Shown one piece after another: positions 9,600 through 23,169 of a DNA stretch of 64,000 nt (its first letter is position 1; the number at the start of each line of letters is the position of its first letter). Source of the stretch: Copromyces sp. CBS 386.78. Lineage: Eukaryota; Ascomycota; Sordariomycetes; Sordariales; Sordariaceae. Both the position numbers and the translations under genes were made by a program. Location of the stretch: positions 154,476-218,475 of the forward strand of contig MU839159.1 of the NCBI GenBank assembly GCA_030685235.1, given 5' to 3'. The notes under the pieces were generated by a model. That model was not told the origin of the DNA. It did no database searches and worked only from the letters and a program-made list of their open reading frames with translations.

Positions 9600-12335
9600 A
9601 TAAAATGTTTAAATATTTATTTTTTGTATTCTTCTTAGTTGTTAGTGCGTATTATAACCCGTCTTTTGTTAGTTTGAATATTTATTGTAGTAGGCTAATT
9701 TAGAAGGCTTTAACCGGACTATAATTATATTATAGAAATATAGAAGATTGGTAAGTATTTTATATTAGACGGGAGGGCGAAGTATATTGTATATGATTTG
9801 GTATAGACGATTTTAAAGGGGCTTTTTTAACGGGGGTAGAATTTTACGTACGGACGTCTATTAACGAAATTAGTAGTATTAAATAAAATTATATTATTAA
9901 TATAGTATTTAATAGAATTAACCCGTTTTTTATTAGCGTTATCCTTATATTATTCTTATATACGCCGAAATTGTTAGATAGCGAAATCCTGGATTTGTTG
10001 GAAGTAGTCCGCTAATTCGTTAATTTTATAGTATTCTTTAAGTTGAACCGGGGAGAGGTTTAGTAGTAACGGGGTACGAAGTTTTATATTTATACGAAAG
10101 TAATAATTATAATTAGCGAAGAAGGGGGAAATATCTATTAACAATAAAATTATATTATTGCTAGCGAATTCTATAAATAATAATTACTTTATTTAATCCG
10201 TTTATACTTAATTAATATAAATTTTTAAGAATTATTTTATCTTTATATTAATATATTTAGTTTAGGCGTTAGTTTAAGGGTGGAAAACGGAAGTAAGTTT
10301 GCGAATTATAAATAACTATTTATAGAAGGTAGACTAAAATTATAAAACGAATTAGGTATTCCTGTTAGAGAATACGTTATTTAGAAGGCCGTAAATTGAA
10401 TAGATGCGATCGATAAACCGGTCCGCTAATTCTTCCGCTTCTAAAGTTATTATTAGGATATAGTATTATATTTTAATAAATTAATTAACAACGACGGCGA
10501 TATATTTAAACATTTAATTTAAATAGATATTTAGGGGTAACGGCGTAATATAATCGACCGAAATATTAGTTTATAATGCGAGAACAATTGTAATTAATTT
10601 AAAATAATTAACTAATTTTCTTTTTAAGGATTTCATCTTTACGTATAATAAATAACCTTTATAGAAAAGGCGTACGTTATTATATATCCCCTCTTAATAA
10701 AAATTGTATTATAGGAATTTGTATATAGTATTACGGTTTAGGTAGCTAGCGTTCGGAGAGTTATACTAGCGATTAATAAGTTAGAATTAGAGGTTTTTAT
10801 TATAGGGATTAACAATAATTCGGTTTCGCTATTTTATAATACCGTTAATAATGTAATATTCCGAAAAGGCTTTATAGAAAACCTTTTTAATAATAGTAGG
10901 CTATTAATGGGTTCCGCTAGTAAAGGAGGAAATTAATTTTTATAGGAAGATAGAAATTTTATAACTAGTACGGATAAAATTATTAATTAATTAAGTATTT
11001 AAATTATTAGGGCCTAGTAAGTAAAGCGAGAAATTTGCTATTGGGTTATTAGATTCGAAATAATTATTTTCGAATTAAAACGGATTTAATAGGGCTTACT
11101 TACGAGTAGTTAGACGGTTATTCTCTTCGTTATTAGGGCGATCGTTAAATTTATAGTTTAGGGCGTTTGGGCGAAGGTTTTTAAAATTTAGTATATATTT
11201 AATTAAGAAATTAAATTGGGATAGGAATTAAAATTAGTATATATATCGCTAAGTTAACTATTTATTAATTATAAATATTTAGAGATTCTTATAATTTATA
11301 AGGATATTAAACGGTTATTAAACTTCTTTTAATTCCGGCTTCTATTCTTCTAATACTTTAATAATTGTAAGTAATTCTTTATTATATATATTGTAATTAT
11401 ATTTTTAAGAGCTATATTTAGCCAAAAAGTAGGCGATAGGGTAGAGAATATTGTTATCCCTATATTGGGAGAGGGTATTGCCCGTAACCTAGTTGGAGGT
11501 ATCCGTTTTAATTACGGTTTTTTTAGTTTAATCGTAGATTTTTAAAACGGGGCTTTTTGAAAATATTTTCTTAAGAGTTTTGAAAGCGGTTTAATAGTGG
11601 TCGTTTTAAGATTAATTAGTATCTTTCTTTGTAAATTTATAAAACGGAGTAATTATTATTGAAAATTCTTTCATAAATTATTGGTAAAAATTTGTAAAAT
11701 TTAAAAAGGATTATAAAAATTTCTTCGATTTGGGCGCTTATTAATTGGCGATAGTTTTAATTTTATTTAGATTTATTTCGATGCCCCTCGGCGTAATAAT
11801 TAAATTTAGGTACTTTATTTTCGTAGTATAGAATTCGTATTTATTAATATTAATATTGAAGTTTGTTTTTATTAATTTATTAAAAATATTATTGATGTAT
11901 TATTTATAATCTTTAATATTATCCGAATAAATAAGGATATTGTCGAAGTAAGCGGTCGCATAAATATTAAGAATATTATATAAAATATTATTAATATAGT
12001 TTTAGAATATATTTGGGGCGCTTTATAAATTAAAAGGAATAATTAAGGATTTAAATAGGTTAAACCGGGTTATAAAAGCGGTAAACTATTTTTATTTTTA
12101 TTTAATACGGATATAGTTAAAAGTAGCGATTACGTTGAATTTTATAAAGATCTTAATGCGGCAAATAATATTAAGGGTTTTTTTTAATAAGCGGGAGGGG
12201 GTAACGGTATTTAAGGGTTACATTATTAATACTACGATAATTAATATAAATATAGATTCCGCCTCCCGGTTTTTTAATAAGGAGTAGTGGTATTAAAGCT
12301 TCCAATTACAAAGGTTTAATAAATTTCTTCTAGAG
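9600..12335 (-). pseudogene. Decayed Gypsy pol (RT, RNase H, integrase)
   Basis: Reading the minus strand with stops ignored shows reverse transcriptase at about 11740-12330: palm motifs equivalent to TAF-TRF-LFESLxxPFxL and Y-x-D-NILIYSDN, where the YLDD box has become YFDN-like. RNase H is at about 11200-11700, with an ETD-like box (TDTSN) and YNYDIYNKELL-like motif at 11380-11560. A weak zinc-binding/integrase region lies at about 9600-11100. The order is that of Ty3/Gypsy, not Copia. Stop codons are frequent, so no protein is made. Confidence 0.75.
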
Positions 12336-12987
12336 TATATTATTAATTTATTTTTTAATAACGTTGAGTTTGTTAGGATTGAACGTATGCCTACGAAAAG
12401 TAGGAGGGGTTATTCCCGGGCGGAATTCGATTTTTAAATTATACGCCTTATAAGGAGGAAGAATATCTATTCCCTCTTATAAAAAGGTTTATATATAATA
12501 TTAATATTATCGTAGGAGTTTGGCTTAAATTATTGTAACCGTTTTAAGAGGTTTATTAGTTTTTTCGTAAAATTTAATTGCGTTTTTAGACGTGATTTTG
12601 TTAATAGTAATACCGTTTATTGTAAAATATTTGTTAATTACATCCTTATAGTAGGGAAACTTATCGTTAGTACTATTAATTTTAATAAAATTAGAAATTT
12701 TTACGGTTTGTAAAGCGGCCTCGTTTTTGTCTCTTACTAGGGTATTAATTTCATAATAATATTTATTATTGAAGAAATATTTGAGTCGCTAACCTTTATT
12801 TAATAATATTTCTACTATTATATTTAGTATAAAATTATTATTTATATTTTAAGGATTTAAGATCCGCCCTTCCTTTTCCAATTTCTCGTCTTCCTTAATT
12901 AACTTACAGATATTTTCGTTTAAGTTAGTCCGAATTATATAAATAATTTAGAGTTTATCAGTTTCTACTAATTAATTAAAAGTAGTA

Positions 12988-13245
12988 ATAATAATAGTCT
13001 TATTCCCTATGCTACTTATTTATAGCGCCTTATTGGCATGGGGTACTTCTCCTGGTTCTCTAGAGGAAACCGTGCGGCGATAAGCGCCGTCGGATAAAAA
13101 CCGCTAGCTCCTTTCGGTCGCGAATAAATCGCGCCTGCTCCATCTCGATTCCATCTATAGCGGTACTCACCTACCGCCTCAATAAACAAGTTACTTCCCT
13201 TCTACCGCCTTCGATCCAGTACTAAAATAATCGAAATACTATTCT
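12988..13245. repeat. Dispersed repeat B, copy 1 (short)
   Basis: Starts AATAATAGTCTTATTCCC and is related to 30765-31325 and 37755-38330; it diverges from them after about 13245. The most conserved internal part is CGATAAGCGCCGTCGGAT. Family type not recognised: no LTR-like termini, no coding frame. Confidence 0.6.
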
Positions 13246-16200
13246 CCCGCGCTCTCTTATTCTAATATTATAATCGAACGTATTTACGAATGTTATGCGA
13301 ATTTATTACGCTACTCTCCCTCTAATTCGACTATTAAACGGTATTCGTTTAGCCTACTAAGCCGTAATACTTACGAAAAGATTCTCTTAATTTAAATTCT
13401 ATCGTCTAAATAAATTTAGAATTCTTCTTTCGTCTACGGCTAACTAATTACTATTATCTAATAGTCGGCTATCTATAAATAATTTAGGATAATATACGTA
13501 AAGGTTTTTTTACTTGTATTATAAAAATAAATTAGCGTTATAATATCCGGAATTTTCTTCTAGAAGAAGAAGGACCGGAAGCCTATAATTTCTATCCTTA
13601 TTTAAGTAAAAAGGGAATTCTTCGCCTTAAGTAATAAATATTATTCGTTATCGTTTTCCGGTTATTAAACTTTCTTCTTTTTTCGTTTTATACCGATTAT
13701 ATACCGTTTTATAGTATTATTATTAAATTTCGAATTAAAATCGGCGATAGTAAATTCGTACCGTTGGCCTAATTTAATTGCCGCCGCCGCTAATTAATAA
13801 TTATAATACGATACTTACTTTTTTATTATTGCCTTTTTTAATTACCTTTTATAGTCTATAGTAATTAATTCTAGTATTTACGACGGGGGCGGCGGCGCCC
13901 CCGTTACCGGGGGCGGATTTATTACAATTATTAAAAGTTTTTCTATTAGTACTTATTTTTTAGCTTATTTAACTTTAGCAGTACCGCTTTCTAGTCTATT
14001 GGCGGGTAGCCGATTTTTTACTCTCCTTATTTAAATATAGCTAACTACCTAAGCTATAGTCCTTCGGACGAACTTTATTTAATTTATACGGGTAAACCTT
14101 TCTTCGAAGGCTTTAATTTATTTATTAAAGTAGAAGTCGAACGGCGGATAAAAGGTTTCCGTTTTTAAATTCTTTACCGGCGTAGTTTTATACGCTTTAG
14201 TAATAATTTTTAAGTATTTAGTTTAGTATTTAGCTAATTTAATTATTATTTTTCGTAATTTACTATAAATTTTAGTCGGTTAGTAGAAAGTTAATATTCT
14301 ATATACAATTACATTCCGAATATATTTAATATAAATTTCCTTTATTCGTATAAAAAAATAATCCTAAATCTTTATTACTAATTACATTAGTACGTTCGTT
14401 TATATAATTATTTTTTTATTTTTTATTTCTATATATATTCAGTAATTAAATTTCCAATTTAATTAAACCCTAAGGAATTTAATCGATTTTATTAATTTAA
14501 GTACGATTCTTCCGATTTAAAGAATTTCCGTTCTTAGTTCCCTCGTCCGCGTAAAATATATAAATTCTATTTTATTTATTTCGAATTCTATTCCTCTCTT
14601 AATTATTTAACCCGAATAGATGTCCTATATTGCTTAGAACGTCCAATAATTTTCTTCGGTAATTTTAATTATTATAATAATATTAGTATTATTAGCGAAG
14701 CCGACGGTAATTATATTTTAGATAATAGCCAATTTACAGTATAATAGGGTAATAAAGAGAATAAAAAGGATTAGTAAGAAGGGGGAGCTTTATAGTACGC
14801 TTATTACGATATTATAAGGTTAGGAGGTTTTATTATTAAAGAAAAGAGAACCTTTTCTTCTAGTAACGAAACTATTAACTTATTAGAGGATTTATTTCGG
14901 GAATTATATTTCCTATAGTATATATAAGAGTTACCTATAGTTAATTCTATTAAATACACCCTTTAAATCGAGGAGTATAAAAGACGTTACAGCCTTGAGT
15001 TTTTATATTGTATAGATTACGTTAATAATTATTCGGACGGCGAATTTAGTTGAATAGCTTATCCGGTTATTTATTTAACTTTCCGGGAGGAGATTATACT
15101 CTTCCATTATTTACGTTAACCTCTTAACTACGAAGGCTTCGAAGATTTTTTTAATATTATTTAAAAATAATATAAATTATTATACCCCGGCTAATTTTTA
15201 TTATTCGGCGCTTTTTCTAAATTTTTTAAGAATAATTATTTTTACGTTCTTAAATTATTGGGGGAAATATCCGAACCGGAGGCTTATTATAGCGAAAGCC
15301 GTTATCGCTTATTTAAATAATTCCTTATATATTTTTAGAAATTTATTTGAAAATTAATCGATATCCGGTACTTTATTAGGCGCTATTTTCGAAAGGACTT
15401 TTTAAATATCTTCTTCGGTAATTAAATTATTAATAAATACCGGGGTATTACTATTTAGTAGTTAAATCTAATTTAGTAGATAGTTTATTAGGACTTTTAT
15501 TTTCGGGAAGAAATAGTTAGTAAGGATACTTACTTTACCGTTATAGTCTTCGATTTCGTTTACCCGTTTATTTTATTTGAGGGGTAGTAGTTTTAGCGGA
15601 TTTATTAGGTAATAATTTTATATTTTAGTTTACCTTTCTAATAATTAAAGTTTATTCGGGTTTTTTAATATATTTGTAATATAGTTGTACTATTTCGTTC
15701 TTTAAATCTTCGTAATAAGTTTCTTCTTTTTTATTACTACTTTTATAAATTCTCTTTAATTTAAAGGCGTCTAGTTTCTAAATTAAATCTATTATTTCCG
15801 CTATATTTCCTTCGTTATTATTTTATATTTTAAATTTTATTAATCTATTTATTTTCTTCGACCTTTCTTTCGGTATAGGACGAATTCCTTTATAATATTA
15901 ATAAATTTGCCGTCGAATCTATTAAATCTTAATTCGAATTCTTTTACCGTTTCGATCCCTTTTAGGATCGATATTTATTTTTCCGCTGCTTCCTATACCT
16001 TTTCCGCGTTTATTAAATTCTAATTAAACTTTTCCTCTATTTCCGCTTTCTTATTTCTTTTTCCTATTTAGATTTAGATTTTTTAGGGGTAATAGTCCGA
16101 ATCCGTTTGTTCGTACCGCTATATTCCCTAATATTCGGCTTTAATATTTTATAAAATTTATATATAATTGATTATCTTATTTTTCTTTCCTTTAATCGCG

Positions 16201-19200
16201 TTTCTAAGCTTCGTTAGTTCCCCGCGGGGGGTAATAAAGTTGAATTTTTATTGCTATACCTACGTAAATAATTTTATAGCGCCCAGGCTAATTTTATTTT
16301 TTAAATTTTAATTAGGGTAATAGAGGTTGTAATCCTTTATAGCTATATATTGGCCGGTTAGGGGTTTTTTTTTAAGGAGTTCGAGGAGGGGAAACCCTTA
16401 TTAATATTCCGGCGTACTTTGGAGGAAGATAGGGGAATAAATAAAGTAGACGGTTATTAATTTTCGTAGATTCTTTAATATTACCGCGGCCTAATCCTTT
16501 TTAACCCAGAAGTTTAAATCTTTTAAATTCTACCTTTTATTTATACAAATTATTGTTTTACCCTTTTCTAAATAATCGATACTATAATATTTATTGCCTT
16601 TCGGCCGGTAGATATCCTTATTTAAATTCTTGCCCGGCTTTTAAATTATTACGATATTATAAGTCTCCTCCTATTCGAATAGCGTTTTCCTTCTTTCGTA
16701 TAATTTCCTTATATTCTAATAGAATATTTTTAATTAGATTATTAATTATTTTGTAAGAGGCTTTTTTTTAATTTAGCAATAGGTTGGGGGGGTATTATTT
16801 TTTTAGAGGTAATAATAGTAGCCGAAAGCGTAATAGCGATAGAATTAATATAGGTATAATTATTTACGTTTTAGGAGCGGGTATAAATATTTATTGGGTT
16901 TGTACTTACGGGTTTCGGTTGAAAGCCGCTTCTAATTTTCTTAGGGCGGCCTTTTTTTTTTCTTTTTATAAGTGATTTTTCTAAAATTGTAATTAAATAG
17001 GAGTTGGGGGGGGCGTTAGGGATTATAATATCTTCTTCCGGTTTTATTATCGGTTTTAATATTAATTTAATTAATTTTTTACGAGTAGTAAAGTTGTAAA
17101 GCCTTTTAATATAGTCGATAGATACCTTTACGTAGGCTATTCTTACGAATAAGTACTTCTTTTTATTGAAGGCGAAATACCCCGATTTCTTATATAGTTT
17201 ATAAAAAATTAGGGAATTATTTTTATTCGAAAAGTAGTTTTCTTCTCCTATACGCGGCCTTTTATACTTAATTTTATTATAATAGTTATAAGTATCCTTT
17301 TAGTAATAGAATTTTATTATATATCCGAAATATTAATATTTAAAATATTATTAAGCGGAGGTTATAATTTAAAATAGTTTATATACATATATACTACTAT
17401 TTTAGAAGAAAAAATTCTTTTAGAAGAAAATTACGGCCTTTACGGTTATAATTTCTATTAGGACTATTTTTCTTTCTTTTCCTTTACATTTTTTCTAAAA
17501 TTTAATCCGAATAATTTCTATTTTTTTATTCTTCGCCCTTATTTTTTTATAACCGATTCGGGTTATTTTGCGTCGATATTAGCTTATAGGATTCTTTTAA
17601 TTAAAATAGCTATAGTATTTAAGGATACAATAGCCTCTTTTGTAAAGACTATTTTAATTTAAATTTGATATTTTTAGTATTAATCCTTAGTTAGTTCGTT
17701 AAAAATAATTACATAATTTCTATTCATTATTATTTTAATAGTTACATAGATTACTTTATATAGGCTTTCCTTTAGGGCGCCTTCGATAATTTATTTTGTA
17801 TTATTGTTTAAATGTATAGTAAATTCGGCGGTAATTTAGGCCCCTTTAATAGTAAGCTAGCGTTTATAATTAGAGGGGATAAATTTTTTAATAATAATAA
17901 TAAATAGTAGAAGGTAGTATTAACCCTATCCAATAATTTCCGAATAATATTAACCTATTTCTTCAGCGCTTCTTGGGCGTCTTTTTTTATTTCCTTTGAA
18001 ATAAATTTCTTTAAATTATTAATATCCTTCCTAGTAATAAATTGGGCTTCAGCGGCTTTGTTTGCCTTAGGTATTTTAAATTTACTTTTTTTCGTAAAAG
18101 TTTTTGCGAATTCGAAAAAGAACTTTCGAATTTAGCGACGGTCGTCGGTTATTACGGCGGCGTAGTCCGTGGTTTTATTCGCTATAGCGATGAATTTTTT
18201 TATAGTTTTATTGTCTTCTTCCGTTTTTTCCGAAGTTTTTATAATAAATGCGGCGTCGGGGTCGTTATATTTTGAAATACCTCCGAGGGGGTTGTGGACG
18301 CTATTTTCGAGCCTACTCGCACTTTTATTAATCGTTATCGGCAGCGACGGTTTAACGTTATCGCTACGGTCGTCGTAGGATATCGCGGAGGGGGTAAATA
18401 ACCCTCCTAAGTCGATTACCGTTATCGGTTTTCGTTTTGGAGCACTTCCTGACCAGAAATCGGCGTTTCCGGTTTCGGCGTCGTTTTTTTATTCTATACT
18501 ATATATTAATTAAAAGTAGTAGTAGGGAGCTTTTTAATATTATTAGGGTTAATAGGATTAGTTAGGATATTGTAAAGTTATATTAGGATTCGGTAGTTTA
18601 TTGCTAAAGTCCTTACGCCGCCGGCCTAATAGTAGGGTATTAGGATTAGTCGAAGTATTAGAAGGGGCGTTAATAATAGAACGGATAATATAATTACGCT
18701 ACTACCTTTTACCTTTTTAAGTAGAGTAGTACTTTAACGGTTGGCGATCCGGTATTTAAAGCGGTAGAATTATTAACGAGCAATATATTTAATTATAGTA
18801 GAGACGGATAATTATTTAATAATTACTATTTTTTTTTATATTAATTAGGTTCGCTATTGTTATCTACGTTTTCTACTATCGGGCTTTAGTATAATAATAG
18901 TCGGGCCGTTAATTATAGAATTATAAAATGGCGGTTCGAGAGTGGAGCGGTATAATTCGAATTTTTAAATACTAAGTAGGCCTATTATTTATAAACGGAG
19001 TTAAATTAAAGAGAATTGTTAAGTTAATTAATATTTAGCGCGTAATAAACGAATTATAAGTAATTTAAAATAATAAGGTTATTTTCGGCTAAATTATAGA
19101 TTAGTAGATTAATAATTTCGTAGTAGATTCTTGCTTATATTATAAATTTAGAAAAGTAGGTAATATTACCCTTAGTTTAACTATTAGCGAAATATAATAG

Positions 19201-20065
19201 TTTGGGGATAGTTAGCGGGAGGAAAGGAAAGTAATTACGGTAGACAAAACGTTAATTAATAAAATTAAGGGTAATATAACTATTATTAAGGAGAATAGTA
19301 TAATATAGTTTACGTAGTCCGTAAAATAGATAGATAGAAAGATTTAATGAATTTAGGTATTTATAACGGCTATTGATTGAAGATTTATTTATTTTAATAA
19401 TATTTGGCCATATAGGGACAGTTCCGTTGTTTCCTCTATATCCGTTAGATTTATACTTCTAAGCGCAATTTAATTAGGAGGTTATATATTTCTTTAGCCC
19501 GAAATCGAACCGTTTTCGTTACTTATAATTGGGCTAATAAAGCCAGGTTGGTAGGTAAGAATAGGGTTATAATAGCCGGGAGTTAGAGTACTAGGGGTTA
19601 GAACTCCTATACCGGGGCTTATAGCGTTAACGTAATATCCGCCACTGTAGTTAGGGCGCTATTATCTATAGCTATACTAGCCTTAGGCGGGCTATTACTA
19701 GTTACTACTATTATTATTATTACCGTTATTATTATTACCGCTATTATTATTGCGGTTGCCGTTACCTCTATTATTGGAAGTACCGTTATTACCGCTATTA
19801 TTATAGTTATTACTACCGTTACTAGTATTGCCGGTATTATTTCTACGACTTCTATTATTACGGTTGTTGCGGGTCTTAACCTCCTTCTTAAAGGTAATAC
19901 GGGAATAGTAATCTTTTGAATAATAATTGGATTTACTATAGCGGGTATAAGCACCTATTTTTATATAGTATTCGAAGACGTTAGCTTTAATTATACGAGA
20001 TATTTAGATATTTATTTTAATTATAAAATCGAAGTTTATAGCGTTGCCGCCTTAGTTAACGGCAA
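13246..20065. mobile_element. Degraded transposon block, mostly minus-strand gag-like traces
   Basis: About 6.8 kb of RIP-like sequence with no usable ORF. With stops ignored, coherent minus-strand frames occur at about 15850-16080 (a charged helix-rich segment ending KEFELRFNRFDGKF), 16700-17300, 17600-18300, and 19650-19980, where an Asn/Gly/Ser-rich tract follows a degenerate Cys-poor knuckle-like segment, as at the C end of many Gypsy gag proteins. I could not place RT motifs here with confidence, nor define LTRs. At least two elements are probably nested. Confidence 0.45.
13884..13916. repeat. GC-rich hairpin island
   Basis: CGGGGGC (13884-13890) pairs with GCCCCCG (13897-13903) around GGCGGC; a third block of G follows at 13909-13913. 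It stands out in AT-rich surroundings because its cytosines are almost all in CG or CC context, which the mutation process spares. Confidence 0.6.
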
Positions 20066-20597
20066 TTGATAGGGCGGCACCAGCCTTTGGATAGAGAGGC
20101 CCCAATCCCTATTTAGGCCCCAATATTACAAGTCTTAGCGTGAAACTTTACAGTAATTTATTATTTACACAGTAATTTCGAAAGTATTATACATATATAA
20201 AAAAGAGCTGAAGGCAAATAATAGCGATGTTCAACGATTAATCTAAAGATCTTTGCGATTAATATCTACGTACTCACGAGCAATTCTAGCCTGTTTTAGT
20301 ATTTACAACTGGTTTGGTTGTAAAGAAAGATTTGAAAGAAGGTTACGGTTGCGTTTAATAAAAAAGGCATGCTCGAAATAACCAAGTCTAAAGATGGGGG
20401 ACGTGCGTAGGCTAGTGAATGGGGGATCCACTGGTTGGCTGGGCTTGGCACTATCCTTCACGAAAGGCTAGTGTATTATGACCGTCCTATTGAAATAAAC
20501 CGCTCGAAAATTACACATACACGTATAACCCTAACCCTATTAGGGCCCAAATAGGGATTGGGGCCTCTCTATCCAAAGGCTGGTGCCGCCCTATCAA
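20066..20597. mobile_element. Non-autonomous TIR element with perfect 49-bp ends
   Basis: 20066-20114 and 20549-20597 are exact inverse copies (49/49), starting TTGATAGGGCGGCACCAGCC. The 434-base interior lacks an ORF and holds a telomere-like AACCCTAACCCT next to the right arm. Base composition is ordinary, with CA and TG present, unlike the decayed gag region around it. The flanks show at most a 3-bp AAT duplication (20064-20066 region and 20597-20599), and both flanks contain TAGTTAACGG, which may be coincidence. No transposase family can be assigned. Confidence 0.75.
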
Positions 20598-20843
20598 ATG
20601 CCTAGTTAACGGTAATTTCAGTCGTAGAATTACTAGAATTATTAGTAGAAGTAGAGGTAATACCGGTAGTATTAGCCTTGTAAAAAGGGTTAGCCTACTT
20701 TTTACGCTAGTTTTTATTTTTTAAAGCCTTAGCGAAATTACGAGAAGTCTTAAACTATTCATCGAATTTATTATCGGCGGATTAGGGGCGCTAGTAAGTT
20801 AAGGCGAGGCGAACGCGGTCGTTAATCTTTTAATAAAGGTAGT
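20598..20843 (-). mobile_element. Continuation of the gag-like block after the TIR element
   Basis: AT-rich sequence of the same character as that left of 20066, ending at the target site of the next retrotransposon. It probably is the far side of the same minus-strand gag region that the TIR element split. Confidence 0.4.
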
Positions 20844-20848
20844 AAATC

Positions 20849-21193
20849 TATCACAGGGTTATCTGTAACTGACTAACCGTCCTATATCGCTGCCTTCACT
20901 ATAGTAATAGTTGCCGGGTTAATAGCATGCTCTAATTAGTTACAAAGACCTAGCATAGTAGATGCGGCTAAACGTATCTAATATTTAATTAGCTATAGTT
21001 ATTAGCCTATCCCTATCGCCAAAGCTATATAAACTATATTAATTTATAGGATAACCTATAGGACGACTAAGTTGTACGGGCTATATATTTACTATATATA
21101 GATAGCTATCAAAGCTCCCCCAAATAACTTCCTCTTCTTCGTACAATTATAAATATCTTTATAAATATTTAATATTCGCCTTACCTTATAATA
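20849..21193 (+). repeat. 5' LTR of Gypsy element C
   Basis: 345 bases, TATCACAGGG..TTATAATA, pairing with 28801-29145 of identical length. In the first 60 aligned bases there are 11 differences and all are transitions, in both C/T and G/A sense; wherever they differ there, this copy keeps C or G. The ancestral ends were probably TGTCAC..TAACA. The preceding five bases are AAATC; AAATA follows the 3' LTR (4 of 5 match). Confidence 0.85.
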
Positions 21194-21239
21194 ATTAATT
21201 ATATTTAACTATTACGCTACGAGCGTATATCTTTTTAAA

Positions 21240-22990
21240 TATATATTATTTAATATAATTAGGCGACGTTATTAATTGCCGCAGAATAAGAGGCTACGGA
21301 GGCCCGAATTTATAATTCTAAATAATAATAATATTATTATAAACGAAGGTATCTTCCTAAACGCCCTGTAATAAGCCCAATTATTAAGATATATTACGGA
21401 CGATAATATTGAGGTACTTAACGTACTAAATTATATTAACGAGCTGGAAAATTTAAAAGTATTAATAGAAAGTTCTAACCCCCCTACTAATAAAGAAGTG
21501 TACTTAGCAACTTTAAACGGCCTCCCTTATATTAATATAGTTACGGCTCTTATTATAGCCGTTATTTAATATTCGGCGAAGGCTAAACCTATTTACGACG
21601 GTACCCTTATCGACTCCTTCGGCCTAATTGAAGGAGGAATATTTTAAATAATTATTAACTTTATTGCCCGAATAATTAAAGTACTTAATTATTATTTTAT
21701 TATTATTACTAAGGAATTTTAGAATTTTTAATCCGAATTTTAATTTAAAAAAGAATAATATATTAATATCTTCCACGAATATAAATAAATTCTAAAGGAC
21801 CTTTATTAAGTTTAAAAATAATTTTATTAAGTTTATACCGAATTTAATAATATATAAAGCTTCGCTTAAGAAGCGTAGGCTATTTTCGCTATAAATTAGT
21901 AGAATTATTATATTGCCTAAGCTATTATAAACGGTAGTACGGGTGTGGCAAGGTATTAGAAGCTACTCCTCCCGGACCCCGAACCCTTCGTAGCTATTTA
22001 AAAGGACTACATTTAAATATAATCAAGTATATTTAATATAAAAAGGCTGTATTCTTTCTATTTAAATTTTAAATATTATTAAATTTCCCGACGAAAGGAT
22101 TAAAATCGCTTACGCAAACTACTTATTTAATTTTAAAGTAGTTATTTTAATTGATAAGGATATTTAGAAAATCTTTATAAATTTTGATAATCCCGAGGTC
22201 TAGTAATGGAAATTAGGTATCGAATTCCTATTTTTCTTAGATATTCGTTATAATAATATGGATTTACGCTTGGATACCGCCTATAAATTTAATGAATTTA
22301 AATAGGGAAACTGTTTCTTCGCCGACTTTGAAATAGAGTACGTTAAAACCGCTAATTATTATAATTTAAATAATGCTATAAATGTATGTTACTTATAGAA
22401 TAAAATTTCTTAGAAATTTTATACTTCCTTTACTTATTAGCGAAGCCTCCCTGCCGAAGACGATTTTAAAGAGTAATTGTTATTCTATTACGATTTCGTA
22501 TATAATATTAAGGACGATGATTATAGGTCGAAATTTACTACTGGTAAAACTTTTAATTCGAATTCTACTAACAATTTTAAAAAGACCGTTAATAAAGGAA
22601 GCAATATTATAAACCTTAATACTATTTATATTTTATATACTATTTATAGTAACGTTATTAAATATTGGAATAAGAATAACCTATATTGTAAATATAGAAA
22701 AGAAGGGTATATTATAAAGAATTATTATAATGATATTAATTACGGCGATCGCGGCCCTTAGACTGGTAATAGGAGGGGCCGAAAAAGTAATAGATGAGGC
22801 CGAAGTGGCCGAAGAGGAAGTAGAAGAGGCCGGGGAGGCGGAAACTCCGGTCAAAATACTAGGAACGTTAATAATAATAGTAAATACTAATATTAATTTC
22901 CCGGCGGCAAATTGACGGGAATACGGTAATAATATAGACTTCTATATTGCCGACGCCGGAGAAGAAGACGAAGGCGAAGAATATTATAAT
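21240..22990 (+). pseudogene. Decayed gag of element C
   Basis: Plus-strand frames with stops ignored give a helical capsid-like region, then a degenerate CCHC knuckle near 22640-22720 (its Cys codons mostly changed to Tyr), then an Arg/Gly-rich tail at about 22745-22850 that reads as repeated RGR/RGG words. This order is typical of Gypsy gag C-termini. The 76- to 94-codon open frames here are fragments in various frames. Confidence 0.6.
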
Positions 22991-23169
22991 ATTAATATAA
23001 GTAATAATTAGGGAAATAATTAAACCCTATAAATAATTGCCTATAATGGCGAAAAAAGTTTATAAAAAGAAGGAAGGAGCCGTTTAGAATTCTAAAAATA
23101 ATTATTATTAATTTATTAAATAATTTCTATTAAAATTCATTATTCCTTTCCTTTTATTTATCCCTCGGA

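Larger units (their letters stand above)
8890..12985 (-). mobile_element. Ty3/Gypsy retrotransposon (family A), 5'-truncated, RIP-decayed
   Basis: A minus-strand element with 3' LTR, polypurine tract and a full decayed pol, in the Gypsy order RT, RNase H, integrase read from right to left. The 5' part, including the 5' LTR and most of gag, is missing: at about 12986 sequence switches to dispersed repeat B. The 3' 250 bases of internal sequence (9140-9390) recur at 36184-36425. Many in-frame stops, consistent with CAG/TGG codon loss, leave nothing translatable. Confidence 0.8.

Noticed and set aside
19619..19954. Ile/Val-rich 111-codon minus frame as a membrane protein
   Set aside because: Alternative frame of the Asn/Gly/Ser-codon repeats in a gag remnant.
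20528..20545. Telomere-like AACCCTAACCC words as a chromosome end
   Set aside because: Only about two units, embedded in mobile elements at several internal sites; no terminal array.
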